In this document: piece by piece, positions 20,783-33,150 of the stretch
Position numbering within the stretch: the stretch's first letter is position 1
Layout: every line of letters starts with the position of its first letter
NCBI GenBank assembly: GCA_026168455.1
Contig: CM047428.1
Coordinates: 22,286,759 to 22,350,758, forward strand
Reading direction: 5' to 3'
Length of the DNA: 64,000 nt
From: Theocolax elegans
Taxonomy: Eukaryota > Arthropoda > Insecta > Hymenoptera > Cerocephalidae
Program-made: the position numbers and the translations under genes
Notes under the pieces: generated by a model
What the model saw: the letters and a program-made list of their open reading frames with translations, nothing else
Databases searched by the model: none
Told to the model about the DNA's origin: nothing

Positions 20783-22790
20783 GACCCGTTTTATGAAGAC
20801 TTATACAGCAGTGATGAAGATCTTCCCAATTTGTTAAAGAAGAAAATATCGTGCAATAATAGTAATAATGTTATTACAGATTTACTGCATAATGATGAAT
20901 TTTTTAAATTGATTCCCATAAATGTTACAATAAGTCCTGCTGAGTTGCTATTGATGGTATTAAAATATTTCATATCTAATAAGCTATCGTTTACAGCTTT
21001 AAGTAATTTATTAAAGCTAGTTAATTGCATGGGTGGTTCAGATATATTGCCTGAAACTCGTTACAAAATAGATCAATTATGCGATGCCGCTGATAACACT
21101 ACGCTACATGCTGTTTGTCCCACTTATTTTAAGTATATAGGTATTTTTAAAGGTGTCAAGTCCGCTAAAATTTGTGAAAACTGTAGTACATCAGTAGACA
21201 TGTTGAATCCATCAAATCAATGTTTTTTCGCTACAATAGATCCATCTGATGCAATACGCACTTACATAGAAACTCATGACAGCCATTATAATTACTTGGT
21301 GAGTGAGCGACAGCATGAAAAAGATCATATTCAAGATATATATGATGGCAAATTGTACAGAGATTTCGTGCATAACTTGAAAGATGTTGACCAATATTCA
21401 TATGCAACAGTCATTTTTAATACGGATGGTGCTCCAGTTTTTGAATCATCGTAGTGTTCAATTTAGCCTATTTACGTAACATTAAATGAAATTCCTCCAC
21501 AAGCAAGATTTAAATGTGTAATTACTACTGGTTTGTGGTGTGGATTACAAAAGCCAGAAATGAATGTTTTTATGGATGCTTTCGTTGAAATGTTCAATGA
21601 TCTTTCAAATACTGGTGTAGTTTGTAGAATACAAGGAGAGGAACGCCGAATTAAAGTGCATGCTTTACTTGCGTGCGTAGATAGTCAGGCTCGTCCTACA
21701 ATGAACGGATCAAGCCAGTTTAACGCTAATTATGGTTGTGATTGGTGCTTGCATGAAGGTCAGTATTATGCGGGAAGTATGCGATATCCTTTTACACATC
21801 CATTAGCTCAAGAAAGAGACCACGTTAGCACTATAATTCATGCATCAGAAGCCGTTAATCAAAATAAACGAGTTTTTGGCACTGTTACTGCATCTCTTCT
21901 ATTAAATTTAAAAAAATTTGATATAATTGAAGGGTTTACACCAGACTATTTACACTGTATTTTAATTGGAGTTGTTAAACAATTCAGAAATTATATACTC
22001 GGTAATCTTAGAACAACGGATGTAAAATATATTAACAGTGTTTTTGACAGAATTCGTGTACCTCAGCAAATTAGTCGTTTGGTAAGATCTTTAATAGAGA
22101 GAGGATTTTGGAAAGCGAGAGAATACGAAAATTGGCTTTTATATTATAGTATACCTCTAATAGCATCAGTTTTTCAAAACAGAACAATTTTGAGGCATTG
22201 GTCACTGTTAGTCGATGCATTACATATTTGTTTAGGAACAAATATTACATATTCTGAATTGAATCGTGCAAATGAAATGTTGCATAAGTTTGTTGAACAA
22301 TCCCAAAATATGTATACTTTAAGTAACTTAACGTATAATGTCCACCAATTACTTCATGTATGCAAAAGTATATACAATTGGGGTCCTCTTTGGGCACATT
22401 CGACATTTTCATTTGAATCCGCAAATCATAATCTTTTAAGGTCCATTCACTGTTTGAAAAGTATTATTTTACATATTTTGCGATACGAAAGTATTCAACG
22501 GAGTATTCAGACTATTGAACAATAAGTTCATCCTAACTATCCAATAAGTGTAGTTCAATATTGCAAGTCTGTAGGAGTACAGTTGACAACAAAAGCATTT
22601 AAGTTGTCGAGAATTACTTACATCGGAAAAGCTAAATTAGTAAATTATAATGTGTCGCAAAAATTTAATATATCAAGAAATGCAAAGATTTTTTATAAGA
22701 TAGTTTATGAAGGTTGCTTATTTATGACTTGTCGAAAAGAGAACATACGTTCCTGTAACTACATTGCGCAGTTGCTTGATGGACGTTTTG
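20783..22790 (+). pseudogene. tnp2-like (CACTA/Plavaka-type) transposase-derived gene, main exon
   Basis: The exon starts after TTGCAG and stays in one frame for about 670 codons, with stops at 21452-21454 (TAG), 21464-21466 (TAG) and 22523-22525 (TAA). Family signals in order are: FNTDGAPVF with a SI-PI context, IPPQARFKC, TTGLWCGLQKPEMN, an YGCDWCLHEG zinc-type pair, GFTPDYLHCILIGVVKQF, WLLYYSIPL, and near the end WGPLWAHSTFSFESANH. These match the transposase family tnp2 / DDE-type proteins of CACTA-like elements. At its 3' end a TTAA element is inserted at 22791. No frameshift has accumulated despite three stops, which suggests recent decay or, less likely, sequence error. Confidence 0.75.
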
Positions 22791-22850
22791 TTAAGGGGGT
22801 TCCAAAGTCAATTTTATGACTGAATTATCGACCTGCCGTCGATATAGTAG

Positions 22851-22922
22851 GTTGCATTATCAGTATACTACGCCATCTAGCGTACGATTCAAATGATGTC
22901 GGTAGATGGCGTAGTTATACTA
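22851..22922. repeat. Subterminal hairpin of the TTAA element
   Basis: AGTATACTACGCCATCTA at the left and TAGATGGCGTAGTTATACT at the right form an inverted repeat around a loop of about 30 bases. Confidence 0.65.
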
Positions 22923-23039
22923 ACACTGTGATTTGATTTTGTGGAGATAACATAACCTAAGCTTGAAATTTATTCTTTATTGATCAAGAGCCAAAAAAAT
23001 TTTTTTTTTCTCTAACTTTGAGAATGTCTTTTTAGCGTG

Positions 23040-24300
23040 TATGATAAATTCAGGATTGATTACTCATTATAGAGTGGACAATCAGACTTACAGTTCTGTA
23101 CTTGCATAGTTACAAGCAATTGAAACTTTTACTCACTATGGAGTGACAACAATTTTAATGAATTGTTCAATTTTTTAATAACTAAAATTAAATATAATAA
23201 TTACGAACTCAAATTATAGAATATCTTAATCCAATAAATGTTTTTTAATAGCGTGTAAGATATTTATAAATAATAATTGTATACTGCTATTTATAATTAA
23301 ATCATTTAAAACATTTTTCTTTTCATCATTTTTTTTATAATCATAAACCTTTTTTAATGCCTTAATCCCATAAATTTAGAATTGATTACTCATTATAGAG
23401 TGGGCAATTAGGCTTACTCACTATGGAGCGACAACAATTTTAATAAACTGTTCAATTTTTTAATAACTTAAATTAAATATAATAACTATGAACAGTTATT
23501 AGCCATCACTGGGCTTGCGTGAAAAATCCTATTCTATCACTCAAATTATAGAATATCTTATTCCAATAAATGTTTTTTATAACGTGTAAGATATTTATAA
23601 ATAATAATTGTGTACTGCTATTCATAATTAAATCATTTGAAACATTTTCCTTTTCATCATTTTTTTTATAATCATAAAACTTTTTTATAAATTCAGTTAC
23701 GTACTGAAATATTTTTAATGCCTTAATCCGATAAATTCAGGATTGATTACTCATTATAGAGTGGGCAATTATCCTTACAGTTCTGCACTTGCACAATTAC
23801 AAGCAATTGATACTTTTACTCACTATGGAGTGACAACAATTTTAATAATTGTTCAATTTTTAATAACTAAAATTAAATAATATACTACGAACAGTTTATT
23901 AGCCATCAATGGGCTTGCGTGAAAAATCCTATTCTATAACTCAAATTATAGAATATCTTAATCCAATAAATGTTTTTTAATAGCGTGTAAGATATTATAA
24001 ATAATAATTGTGTACTGCTATTTATAATTACATCATTTAAAACATTTTCTTTTCATCATTTTTTTATAATCATAACTTTTTAATTCATTTTATAAATTCA
24101 GGTTACGTACTGAAATATTTTTAATGCCTTAATCCCATAAATTCAGGATTGATTACTCATTATAGAGTGGGCAATTATGCTTACAGTTCTGCACTTGCAT
24201 AGTTACAAATAATTGACACTTTTACTCACTATGGAGTTGACAACAGGTTTAATGAATTGTTCAATTTTTTAATAACTAAAATTAAATATAATAATTACGA
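23040..24300 (+). repeat. Tandem repeats of about 330-415 bp, four copies
   Basis: Units begin near 23049, 23377, 23730 and 24140 with GATTGATTACTCATTATAGA. A second block in each unit reads CTCACTATGGAGTGACAAC, partly complementary to the first. The units are AT-rich and non-coding. Confidence 0.75.
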
Positions 24301-24379
24301 CCACTTCGAGAATCCAGCATTCAAGCGTTCCTAGTATTGAAAAAAAGCACATATGATTAGACTCTTTGACTAGGAACGA

Positions 24380-25570
24380 GCCCAAGGAACCAGGATGAGC
24401 ACCATCATTAGCTCACTCAGTAGCTGAAGGGTAGTATATCTTCTAGGAGCTGCACCGCGTCCAAGTCTTAGGAATAACAGCACATACTCAGATTGGCTCC
24501 GATGATTGTTGACGGAACAGCAACACGTACTCAGATAGGCTCCGATGATTGTTGACGCCCAGTGCAGGATTTTCTGTGAATATATTAAAAAATCAGACAA
24601 AGCAAACTACTAAATAATGGTATAATGGGAAACAGGAAGAAAGGACGCATAAAAAGGTATACAATGGCCTGTTGATATCAATTGAGAGGTTAGGGGAACA
24701 CCAACCTTCTCCTCTGTAATATAACTATATAAATAACGAAGTGCTCCTACGGATAAGCAAGTTACCTGTAAATAAAACCCGGAACTACACGTTAATCCTA
24801 TAGCGAGCCGGTATTGAAGAAAAAGCAACACAATGAAGAATCCGCCCGTTGCACCACGTCCAAGTCTGAGGAACAGCAACATGTACTCAGATAGGCTCCG
24901 ATGATTGTTGACGCCCAGTGCAGGATTTTCTGTGAATATATTAAAAAATCAGACAAAGCAAACTATTAAATAATGGTATAATGGGAAACAGGAAGAAAGG
25001 ACGCATAAAAAGGTATACAATGGCCTGTTAATATCAATTGAGAGGTTAGGGGAACACCAACCTTCTCCTTTGTAATATAACTATATAAATAATGAAGTGC
25101 TCCTACGGATAAGCAACTTACCTGTAAATTAAACCCGGAACTACACGTTAATCCTATAGCGAGCCGGTATTGAAGAAAAAGCAATACAATGAAGAATCAG
25201 CCCGTCGCACCACGTCCAAGTCTGAGGAACAGCAACACGTATACAGATTGGCTCCGATGATTGTTGACGCCCAGTGCACGGTTTTCTGAGAATATATTAA
25301 AAAATTAGACAAAGCAAACTACTAAATAATGGTATACTGGGAAACAGGAAGAAAGCATGCATAAAAAGGTATACAATTGCCTTCTGATATCAATTGAGAG
25401 GTTAGGGGAACACCAACCTTTTCGCTTGTAATATAACTATATAAATAACAAAGTTCCTCTACGGCTAAACAACTTACCTCTAAACAAAATCCACAACTCC
25501 ACTTTAATCATATAGGGAGCCGGTGTTGAATAAAAAGCACTATGTCATCAGCAATACAATGTAGAACTCG
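24380..25570 (+). repeat. Tandem repeats of about 355 bp, three to four copies
   Basis: The marker GATGATTGTTGACGCCCAGT recurs at about 24545, 24900 and 25255, and ACCACGTCCAAGTCT at similar spacing. Matching 72-90-codon minus-strand frames in successive copies are repeat translations, not genes. Confidence 0.8.
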
Positions 25571-25860
25571 TTGACAGATCGGCAAGAAGCGCGAATGTAC
25601 GCGTACATCGATAGATGACCGCACGGGCGTACGACGTACGCGCGCATCATGTCGATTCCAACGCAATGCGCATGCGCGCACGGACTAGACGGGTCGGATC
25701 ACGACCGAGATGAGACACTCGTGAACTTCGTTAAGAAACGTTTTATCATTATATATATTGTTAGTTTATAACGGAAAAATTTGTTTATTTCAAATCTTAT
25801 AAACGTAGCAGCAATATTTTTAATTTTTCTAGATTGACGTGACACACGCGAATTGAGCAT
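25571..25860. other. GC-richer junction before the satellite
   Basis: It contains CpG-rich palindrome-like DNA (GTACGACGTACGCGCGCATC, ATGCGCATGCGCGCA) and then AT-rich sequence leading into the first satellite unit. No gene is seen. Confidence 0.6.
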
Positions 25861-28800
25861 CAAATGCGAGTTCGTGGTGCGTGTACGCAGGCGATCGACG
25901 GAGCGCACGCACCACGAAGTCCCCACTCTCCATCTAATAATAGACATTCAGTATTCTGGTTATTCTCTTCGTACTAAAATGCGCCTGTTAATTAATTAAC
26001 TTTAATATTTAACGTAATCTGAAAATAAAACGTCATTGAATACCGAAAGATTTTTTTTATAATAATCAAACGGGTTGAATCGAGCGGTAAAAATGACTTC
26101 GTGGTGCGTGTACGCAGGCGATCGACGGAGCGCACGCACCACGAAGTCCCCACTCTCCAACTAATAATAGACATTCAGTATTCTGGTTATTCTCTTCGTA
26201 CTAAAATGCGCCTGTTAATTATTTTACTTGAATGTTTAACTTATTCAGAATAATATGACGACATTGAATACCGAAAGATTTTTTTTATAATAATCAAACG
26301 GGTTGAATCGAGCGGTAAAAATGACTTCGTGGTGCGTGTACGCAGACGATCGACGGAGCGCACGCACCACGAAGTCCCCACAATCCAAATAATAATAGAC
26401 ATTCAGTATTCTGGTTACTCCTACGTACTCAAATGCGCCTGTTAATTAATTTACTTAAATGTTTAACTTATTCAAAATAATAAGACGGCATTGAATACTG
26501 AAAGATTTTTTTATAATAATCAAACTGGTTGAATCGAGCGGTAAAAATGACTTCGTGGTGCGTGTACGCAGGCGATCGACGGAGCGCACGCACCACGAAG
26601 TCCCCACTCTCCAACTAATAATAGACATTCAGTATTCTGGTTATTCCTGCGTACTCGAGTGCGCCTGTTAATTATTTTACTTGAATGTTTAACTTATTCA
26701 GAATAATATGACGACATTGAATACCGAAAGATTTTTTTTATAATAATCAAACGGGTTGAATCGAGTGGTAAAATGACTTCGTGGTGCGTGTACGCAGGCG
26801 ATCGACGGAGCGCACGCACCACGAAGTCCCCACTCTCCAACTAATAATAGACATTCAGTATTCTGGTTATTCCTGCGTACTCGAGTGCGCCTGTTAATTA
26901 TTTTACTTGAATGTTTAACTTATTCAGAATAATAAGACGACATTGAATACCGAAAGATTTTTTTTATAATAATCAAACGGGTTGAATCGAGCGGTAAAAA
27001 TGACTTCGTGGTGCGTGTACGCAGGCGATCGACGGAGCGCACGCACCACGAAGTCCCCACTCTCCAACTAATAATAGACATTCAGTATTCTGGTTATTCC
27101 TTCGTACTAAAATGCGCCTGTTAATTATTTTACTTGAATGTTTAACTTATTCAGAATAATAAGACGACATTGAATACCGAAAGATTTTTTTATAATAATC
27201 AAACGGGTTGAATCGAGTGGTAAAAATGACTTCGTGGTGCGTGTACGCAGGCGATCGACGGAGCGCACGCACCACGAAGTCCCCACTCTCCAACTAATAA
27301 TAGACATTCAGTATTCTGGTTATTCCTGCGTACTCGAAGTGCGCCTGTTAATTAATTTACTTGAATGTTTAACTTATTCAGAATAATAATGACGACATTG
27401 AATACCGAAAGATTTTTTTATAATAATCAAACGGGTTGAATCGAGCGGTAAAAATGACTTCGTGGTGCGTGTACGTAGGCGATCGACGGAGCGCACGCAC
27501 CACGAAGTCCCCACTCTCCAACTAATAATAGACATTCAGTATTCTGGTTATTCCTGCGTACTCGAGTGCGCCTGTTAATTATTTTACTTGAATGTTTAAC
27601 TTATTCAGAATAATATGACGACATTGAATACCGAAAGATTTTTTTATAATAATCAAACGGGTTGAATCGAGCGGTAAAAATGACTTCGTGGTGCGTGTAC
27701 GCAGACGATCGACGTAGCGCACGCACCACGAAGTCCCCACTCTCCAACTAATAATAGACATTCAGTATTTTAGTTATTCCTGCGTACTAAAATGCGCCTG
27801 TTAATTAATTTACTTTAAAATTTAACGTAATCTGAAAATAAGACGTACATTGAATACCGAAAGATTTTTTTATAATAATCAAACGGGTTGAATCGAGCGG
27901 TAAAAATGACTTCGTGGTGCGTGTACGTAGGCGATCGACGGAGCGCACGCACCACGAAGTCCCCACTCTCCAACTAATAATAGACATTCAGTATTCTGGT
28001 TATTCCTGCGTACTCGAGTGCGCCTGTTAATTATTTTACTTGAATGTTTAACTTATTCAGAATAATATGACGACATTGAATACCGAAAGATTTTTTTATA
28101 ATAATCAAACGGGTTGAATCGAGCGGTAAAAATGACTTCGTGGTGCGTGTACGCAGGCGATCGACGGAGCGCACGCACCACGAAGTCCCCACTCTCCAAC
28201 TAATAATAGACATTCAGTATTCTGGTTATTCCTGCGTACTCGAGTGCGCCTGTTAATTATTTTACTTGAATGTTTAACTTATTCAGAATAATATGACGAC
28301 ATTGAATACCGAAAGATTTTTTTATAATAATCAAACGGGTTGAATCGAGTGGTAAAATGACTTCGTGGTGCGTGTACGCAGGCGATCGACGGAGCGCACG
28401 CACCACGAAGTCCCCACTCTCCAACTAATAATAGACATTCAGTATTCTGGTTATTCCTGCGTACTCGAGTGCGCCTGTTAATTATTTTACTTGAATGTTT
28501 AACTTATTCAGAATAATATGACGACATTGAATACCGAAAGATTTTTTTTATAATAATCAAACGGGTTGAATCGAGCGGTAAAAATGACTTCGTGGTGCGT
28601 GTACGCAGGCGATCGACGGAGCGCACGCACCACGAAGTCCCCACTCTCCAACTAATAATAGACATTCAGTATTCTGGTTATTCCTGCGTACTAGAATGCG
28701 CCTGTTAATTATTTTACTTGAATGTTTAACTTATTCAGAATAATATGACGACATTGAATACCGAAAGATTTTTTTTATAATAATCAAACGGGTTGAATCG

Positions 28801-31800
28801 AGCGGTAAAATGACTTCGTGGTGCGTGTACGCAGGCGATCGACGGAGCGCACGCACCACGAAGTCCCCACTCTCCAACTAATAATAGACATTCAGTATTC
28901 TGGTTATTCCTGCGTACTAAAATGCGCCTGTTAATTATTTTACTTGAATGTTTAACTTATTCAGAATAATATGACGACATTGAATACCGAAAGATTTTTT
29001 TTATAATAATCAAACGGGTTGAATCGAGTGGTAAAATGACTTCGTGGTGCGTGTACGCAGGCGATCGACGGAGCGCACGCACCACGAAGTCCCCACTCTC
29101 CAACTAATAATAGACATTCAGTATTTTGGTTATTCCTGCGTACTCGAGTGCGCCTGTTAATTATTTTACTTGAATGTTTAACTTATTCAGAATAATATGA
29201 CGACATTGAATACCGAAAGATTTTTTTTATAATAATCAAACTGGTTGAATCGAGCGGTAAAAATGACTTCGTGGTGCGTGTACGCAGGCGATCGACGGAG
29301 CGCACGCACCACGAAGTCCCCACTCTCCAACTAATAATAGACATTCAGTATTTTGGTTATTCCTGCGTACTAGAAGTGCGCCTGTTAATTAATTTTACTT
29401 GAATGTTTAACTTATTCAGAATAATAAGACGACATTGAATACCGAAAGATTTTTTTATAATAATCAAACGGGTTGAATCGAGCGGTAAAAATGACTTCGT
29501 GGTGCGTGTACGCAGGACGATCGACGTAGCGCACGCACCACGAAGTCCCCACTCTCCAACTAATAATAGACATTCAGTATTTTAGTTATTCCTGCGTACT
29601 AAAATGCGCCTGTTAATTAATTTACTTTAAATTTAACGTAATCTGAAATAAAACGTCATTGAATACCGAAAGATTTTTTTTATAATAATCAAACGGGTTG
29701 AATCGAGCGGTAAAAATGACTTCGTGGTGCGTGTACGCTAGGCGATCGACGGAGCGCACGCACCACGAAGTCCCCACTCTCCAACTAATAATAGACATTC
29801 AGTATTCTGGTTATTCCTGCGTACTCGAGTGCGCCTGTTAATTATTTTACTTGAATGTTTAACTTATTCAGAATAATATGACGACATTGAATACCGAAAG
29901 ATTTTTTTTATAATAATCAAACGGGTTGAATCGAGCGGTAAAAATGACTTCGTGGTGCGTGTACGCAGGCGATCGACGGAGCGCACGCACCACGAAGTCC
30001 CCACTCTCCAACTAATAATAGACATTCAGTATTCTGGTTATTCCTGCGTACTCGAGTGCGCCTGTTAATTATTTTACTTGAATGTTTAACTTATTCAGAA
30101 TAATATGACGACATTGAATACCGAAAGATTTTTTTTATAATAATCAAACGGGTTGAATCGAGTGGTAAAATGACTTCGTGGTGCGTGTACGCAGGCGATC
30201 GACGGAGCGCACGCACCACGAAGTCCCCACTCTCCAACTAATAATAGACATTCAGTATTCTGGTTATTCCTGCGTACTCGAGTGCGCCTGTTAATTATTT
30301 TACTTGAATGTTTAACTTATTCAGAATAATATGACGACATTGAATACCGAAAGATTTTTTTTATAATAATCAAACTGGTTGAATCGAGCGGTAAAAATGA
30401 CTTCGTGGTGCGTGTACGCAGGCGATCGACGGAGCGCACGCACCACGAAGTCCCCACTCTCCAACTAATAATAGACATTCAGTATTCTGGTTATTCTCTT
30501 CGTACTAAAATGCGCCTGTTAATTATTTTACTTGAATGTTTAACTTATTCAGAATAATATGACGACATTGAATACCGAAAGATTTTTTTTATAATAATCA
30601 AACGGGTTGAATCGAGTGGTAAAATGACTTCGTGGTGCGTGTACGCAGGCGATCGACGGAGCGCACGCACCACGAAGTCCCCACTCTCCAACTAATAATA
30701 GACATTCAGTATTCTGGTTATTCCTGCGTACTCGAGTGCGCCTGTTAATTATTTTACTTGAATGTTTAACTTATTCAGAATAATATGACGACATTGAATA
30801 CCGAAAGATTTTTTTTATAATAATCAAACTGGTTGAATCGAGCGGTAAAAATGACTTCGTGGTGCGTGTACGTAGGCGATCGACGGAGCGCACGCACCAC
30901 GAAGTCCCCACTCTCCAACTAATAATAGACATTCAGTATTCTGGTTATTCCTGCGTACTCGAGTGCGCCTGTTAATTATTTTACTTGAATGTTTAACTTA
31001 TTCAGAATAATATGACGACATTGAATACCGAAAGATTTTTTTTATAATAATCAAACGGGTTGAATCGAGCGGTAAAAATGACTTCGTGGTGCGTGTACGC
31101 AGACGATCGACGTAGCGCACGCACCACGAAGTCCCCACTCTCCAACTAATAATAGACATTCAGTATTTTAGTTATTCCTGCGTACTAAAATGCGCCTGTT
31201 AATTAATTTACTTTAAAATTTAACGTAATCTGAAAATAAAACGTCATTGAATACCGAAAGATTTTTTTTATAATAATCAAACGGGTTGAATCGAGCGGTA
31301 AAAATGACTTCGTGGTGCGTGTACGTAGGCGATCGACGGAGCGCACGCACCACGAAGTCCCCACTCTCCAACTAATAATAGACATTCAGTATTCTGGTTA
31401 TTCCTGCGTACTCGAGTGCGCCTGTTAATTATTTTACTTGAATGTTTAACTTATTCAGAATAATATGACGACATTGAATACCGAAAGATTTTTTTTATAA
31501 TAATCAAACGGGTTGAATCGAGCGGTAAAAATGACTTCGTGGTGCGTGTACGCAGGCGATCGACGGAGCGCACGCACCACGAAGTCCCCACTCTCCAACT
31601 AATAATAGACATTCAGTATTTTGGTTATTCCTGCGTACTAAAATGCGCCTGTTAATTAATTTACTTAAATGTTTAACTTATTCAGAGTAATAAGACGACA
31701 TTGAATACCGAAAGATTTTTTTTATAATAATCAAACAGGTTGAATCGAGCGGTAAAAATGACTTCGTGGTGCGTGTACGCAGGCGATCGACGGAGCGCAC

Positions 31801-32330
31801 GCACCACGAAGTCCCCACTCTCCAACTAATAATAGACATTCAGTATTTTGGTTATTCCTGTGTACTAAAATGCGCCTGTTAATTAATTTACTTAAATGTT
31901 TAACTTATTCAGAGTAATAAGACGACATTGAATACCGAAAGATTTTTTTTATAATAATCAAACAGGTTGAATCGAGCGGTAAAAATGACTTCGTGGTGCG
32001 TGTACGCAGGCGATCGACGGAGCGCACGCACCACGAAGTCCCCACTCTCCAACTAATAATAGACATTCAGTATTTTAGTTATTCCTGCGTACTAAAATGC
32101 GCCTGTTAATTAATTTACTTTAATATTTAACGTAATCTGAAAATAAAACGTCATTGAATACCGAAAGATTTTTTTTATAATAATCAAACGGGTTGAATCG
32201 AGTGGTAAAATGACTTCGTGGTGCGTGTACGCAGGCGATCGACGGAGCGCACGCACCACGAAGTCCCCACTCTCCAACTAATAATAGACATTCAGAATTT
32301 GGTTATTCCTGCGTACTAAAATGAGTCTGT
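25861..32330 (+). repeat. 227-bp satellite array, 29 units, each with a perfect 15-bp dyad
   Basis: The marker TTCGTGGTGCGTG recurs every 226-228 bp from 25871 to 32215. Every unit has ACTTCGTGGTGCGTG and its complement CACGCACCACGAAGT around a loop of about 22 bases containing CGATCG. The rest of the unit is AT-rich. Two spacer subtypes exist, AACTTATTCAGAATAAT and AACGTAATCTGAAAATAA. The second recurs at about 26008, 27823, 29625, 31212 and 32117, which implies a higher-order period of seven to eight units. Identical 60-codon minus-strand frames in some units are by-products. Confidence 0.95.
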
Positions 32331-32580
32331 TATTTAATTTGCTTAAATGTTTAACCTATAAACATAAAAGTTTTGTTTCATGATCCCTGTGTGTGCATAT
32401 CAATATGTTTGCACGTCCAATCGACAACTTTGAAAAAAGTTGACTGTTTGCCATGCAGCCGACAGTCTAAGATGGCGGCTGCTGCGCTCGCGTAACCTTC
32501 GTATCTTTCTACCGCTAGCGCCACCGAACGGTAATTTATGGCGTAAGATTTTATTTTGTTACTGTTGCGGTATCAAAGTC
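32331..32580. other. Unique DNA between satellite and terminal palindrome
   Basis: It includes a GC-rich patch (AAGATGGCGGCTGCTGCGCT) and no frame of note. Confidence 0.5.
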
Positions 32581-32621
32581 TACTATTTTTTTTAATGTAC
32601 TGAATATATTTATGAGTACAC

Positions 32622-32818
32622 TTCCCTTCGTATATGAATAAGTTAACTATGTACAAAGTTTGAGACAAAAATATTATTTCGTTTGTATTTAATCCCTTAC
32701 CAAAAATGTGAGACGGGCGCAGCATACTCAAAATTTTTGGTAAGGGTTTAAACAAAAACGTGATAATTTTGCTGTCCCAAATTTTGCACACACTTAAATA
32801 ATCTATATACGAAGGGCA
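32622..32818. repeat. 195-bp imperfect palindrome near the right end of the TTAA element
   Basis: CTTCCCTTCGTATAT at the left and ATATACGAAGGGCAA at the right, with CCCTTACCAAAAATGTGAG against CTCAAAATTTTTGGTAAGGG at the centre. A small MITE or a structured end. Confidence 0.7.
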
Positions 32819-32930
32819 ATGAACTCTTATTTCTCCGTAAAATAATATAATTATCTAATTATAATCGATTATTTGATTTACTCAGTCGATAAGGTAGGGA
32901 GGATAAAAATTGACTTTGGAACCCCCTTAA

Positions 32931-33150
32931 GTTAATAGACTTCGTTGTAGATGTTAATGATAAAGAAATAACTATTTGTCAGGTTATAAAAACAACTTCG
33001 AATCATTACTCAAGTATAATTCGAGACGTTGCAGAATTCAGCAACGAAATTTGTATTGAAACAGAACAGATATGGAGAATATGCGTATTCATTGACATCG
33101 ATGAACAAAAAAAGTTCATTATACCTGTACCTAATAAACTGCAATATTAA
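32931..33150 (+). pseudogene. tnp2-like gene, C-terminal segment beyond the insertion
   Basis: Seventy-odd codons are open to TAA at 33148-33150. With the TTAA element removed, the codon split at 22793-22794 is completed by G32931, and the frame runs on without a gap as the C-terminal part of the tnp2-like protein (KEITICQVIKTTSNHYSSI; RICVFIDIDEQ). The exact register match is direct evidence that both halves were one reading frame before insertion. Confidence 0.75.

Larger units (their letters stand above)
22791..32930. mobile_element. 10.1-kb TTAA-flanked element filled with tandem repeats
   Basis: The target TTAA is duplicated at 22791-22794 and 32927-32930. The tips are inverted: GGGGGTTCCAAAGTCAATTT at the left, complemented at the right. 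Removing the element and one TTAA puts the interrupted tnp2-like reading frame exactly in register, which proves the borders. It contains no transposase, only four blocks: repeats of 330-415 bp, repeats of about 355 bp, 29 copies of a 227-bp satellite, and a 195-bp palindrome. The TTAA target recalls piggyBac, but the tips start with G rather than the usual CCY, so the superfamily is open. Confidence 0.85.

Noticed and set aside
20435..22930. CACTA-like ends (CACTAACAGTG near 20442 and AACACTGTGATT near 22920) around the tnp2-like gene
   Set aside because: The left motif lies inside a coding exon and the right one inside the later TTAA insertion, so they cannot be the ends of one element.
24370..25184. 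Frames of 72-90 codons with hydrophobic stretches
   Set aside because: They recur in step with the 355-bp tandem repeat and overlap repeat borders.
25699..31385. Repeated 60-codon minus-strand frames starting MSIISWRVGTSWCVRSV
   Set aside because: Each is part of a 227-bp satellite unit and is broken in units with small indels; no sign of coding selection visible.
25861..32330. Regular dyad repeats considered as a CRISPR array
   Set aside because: The period is 227 bp, the intervening sequence is also repeated, and the setting is an animal transposon.
32573..32791. 72-codon minus-strand frame
   Set aside because: It is a reading through the 195-bp palindrome.
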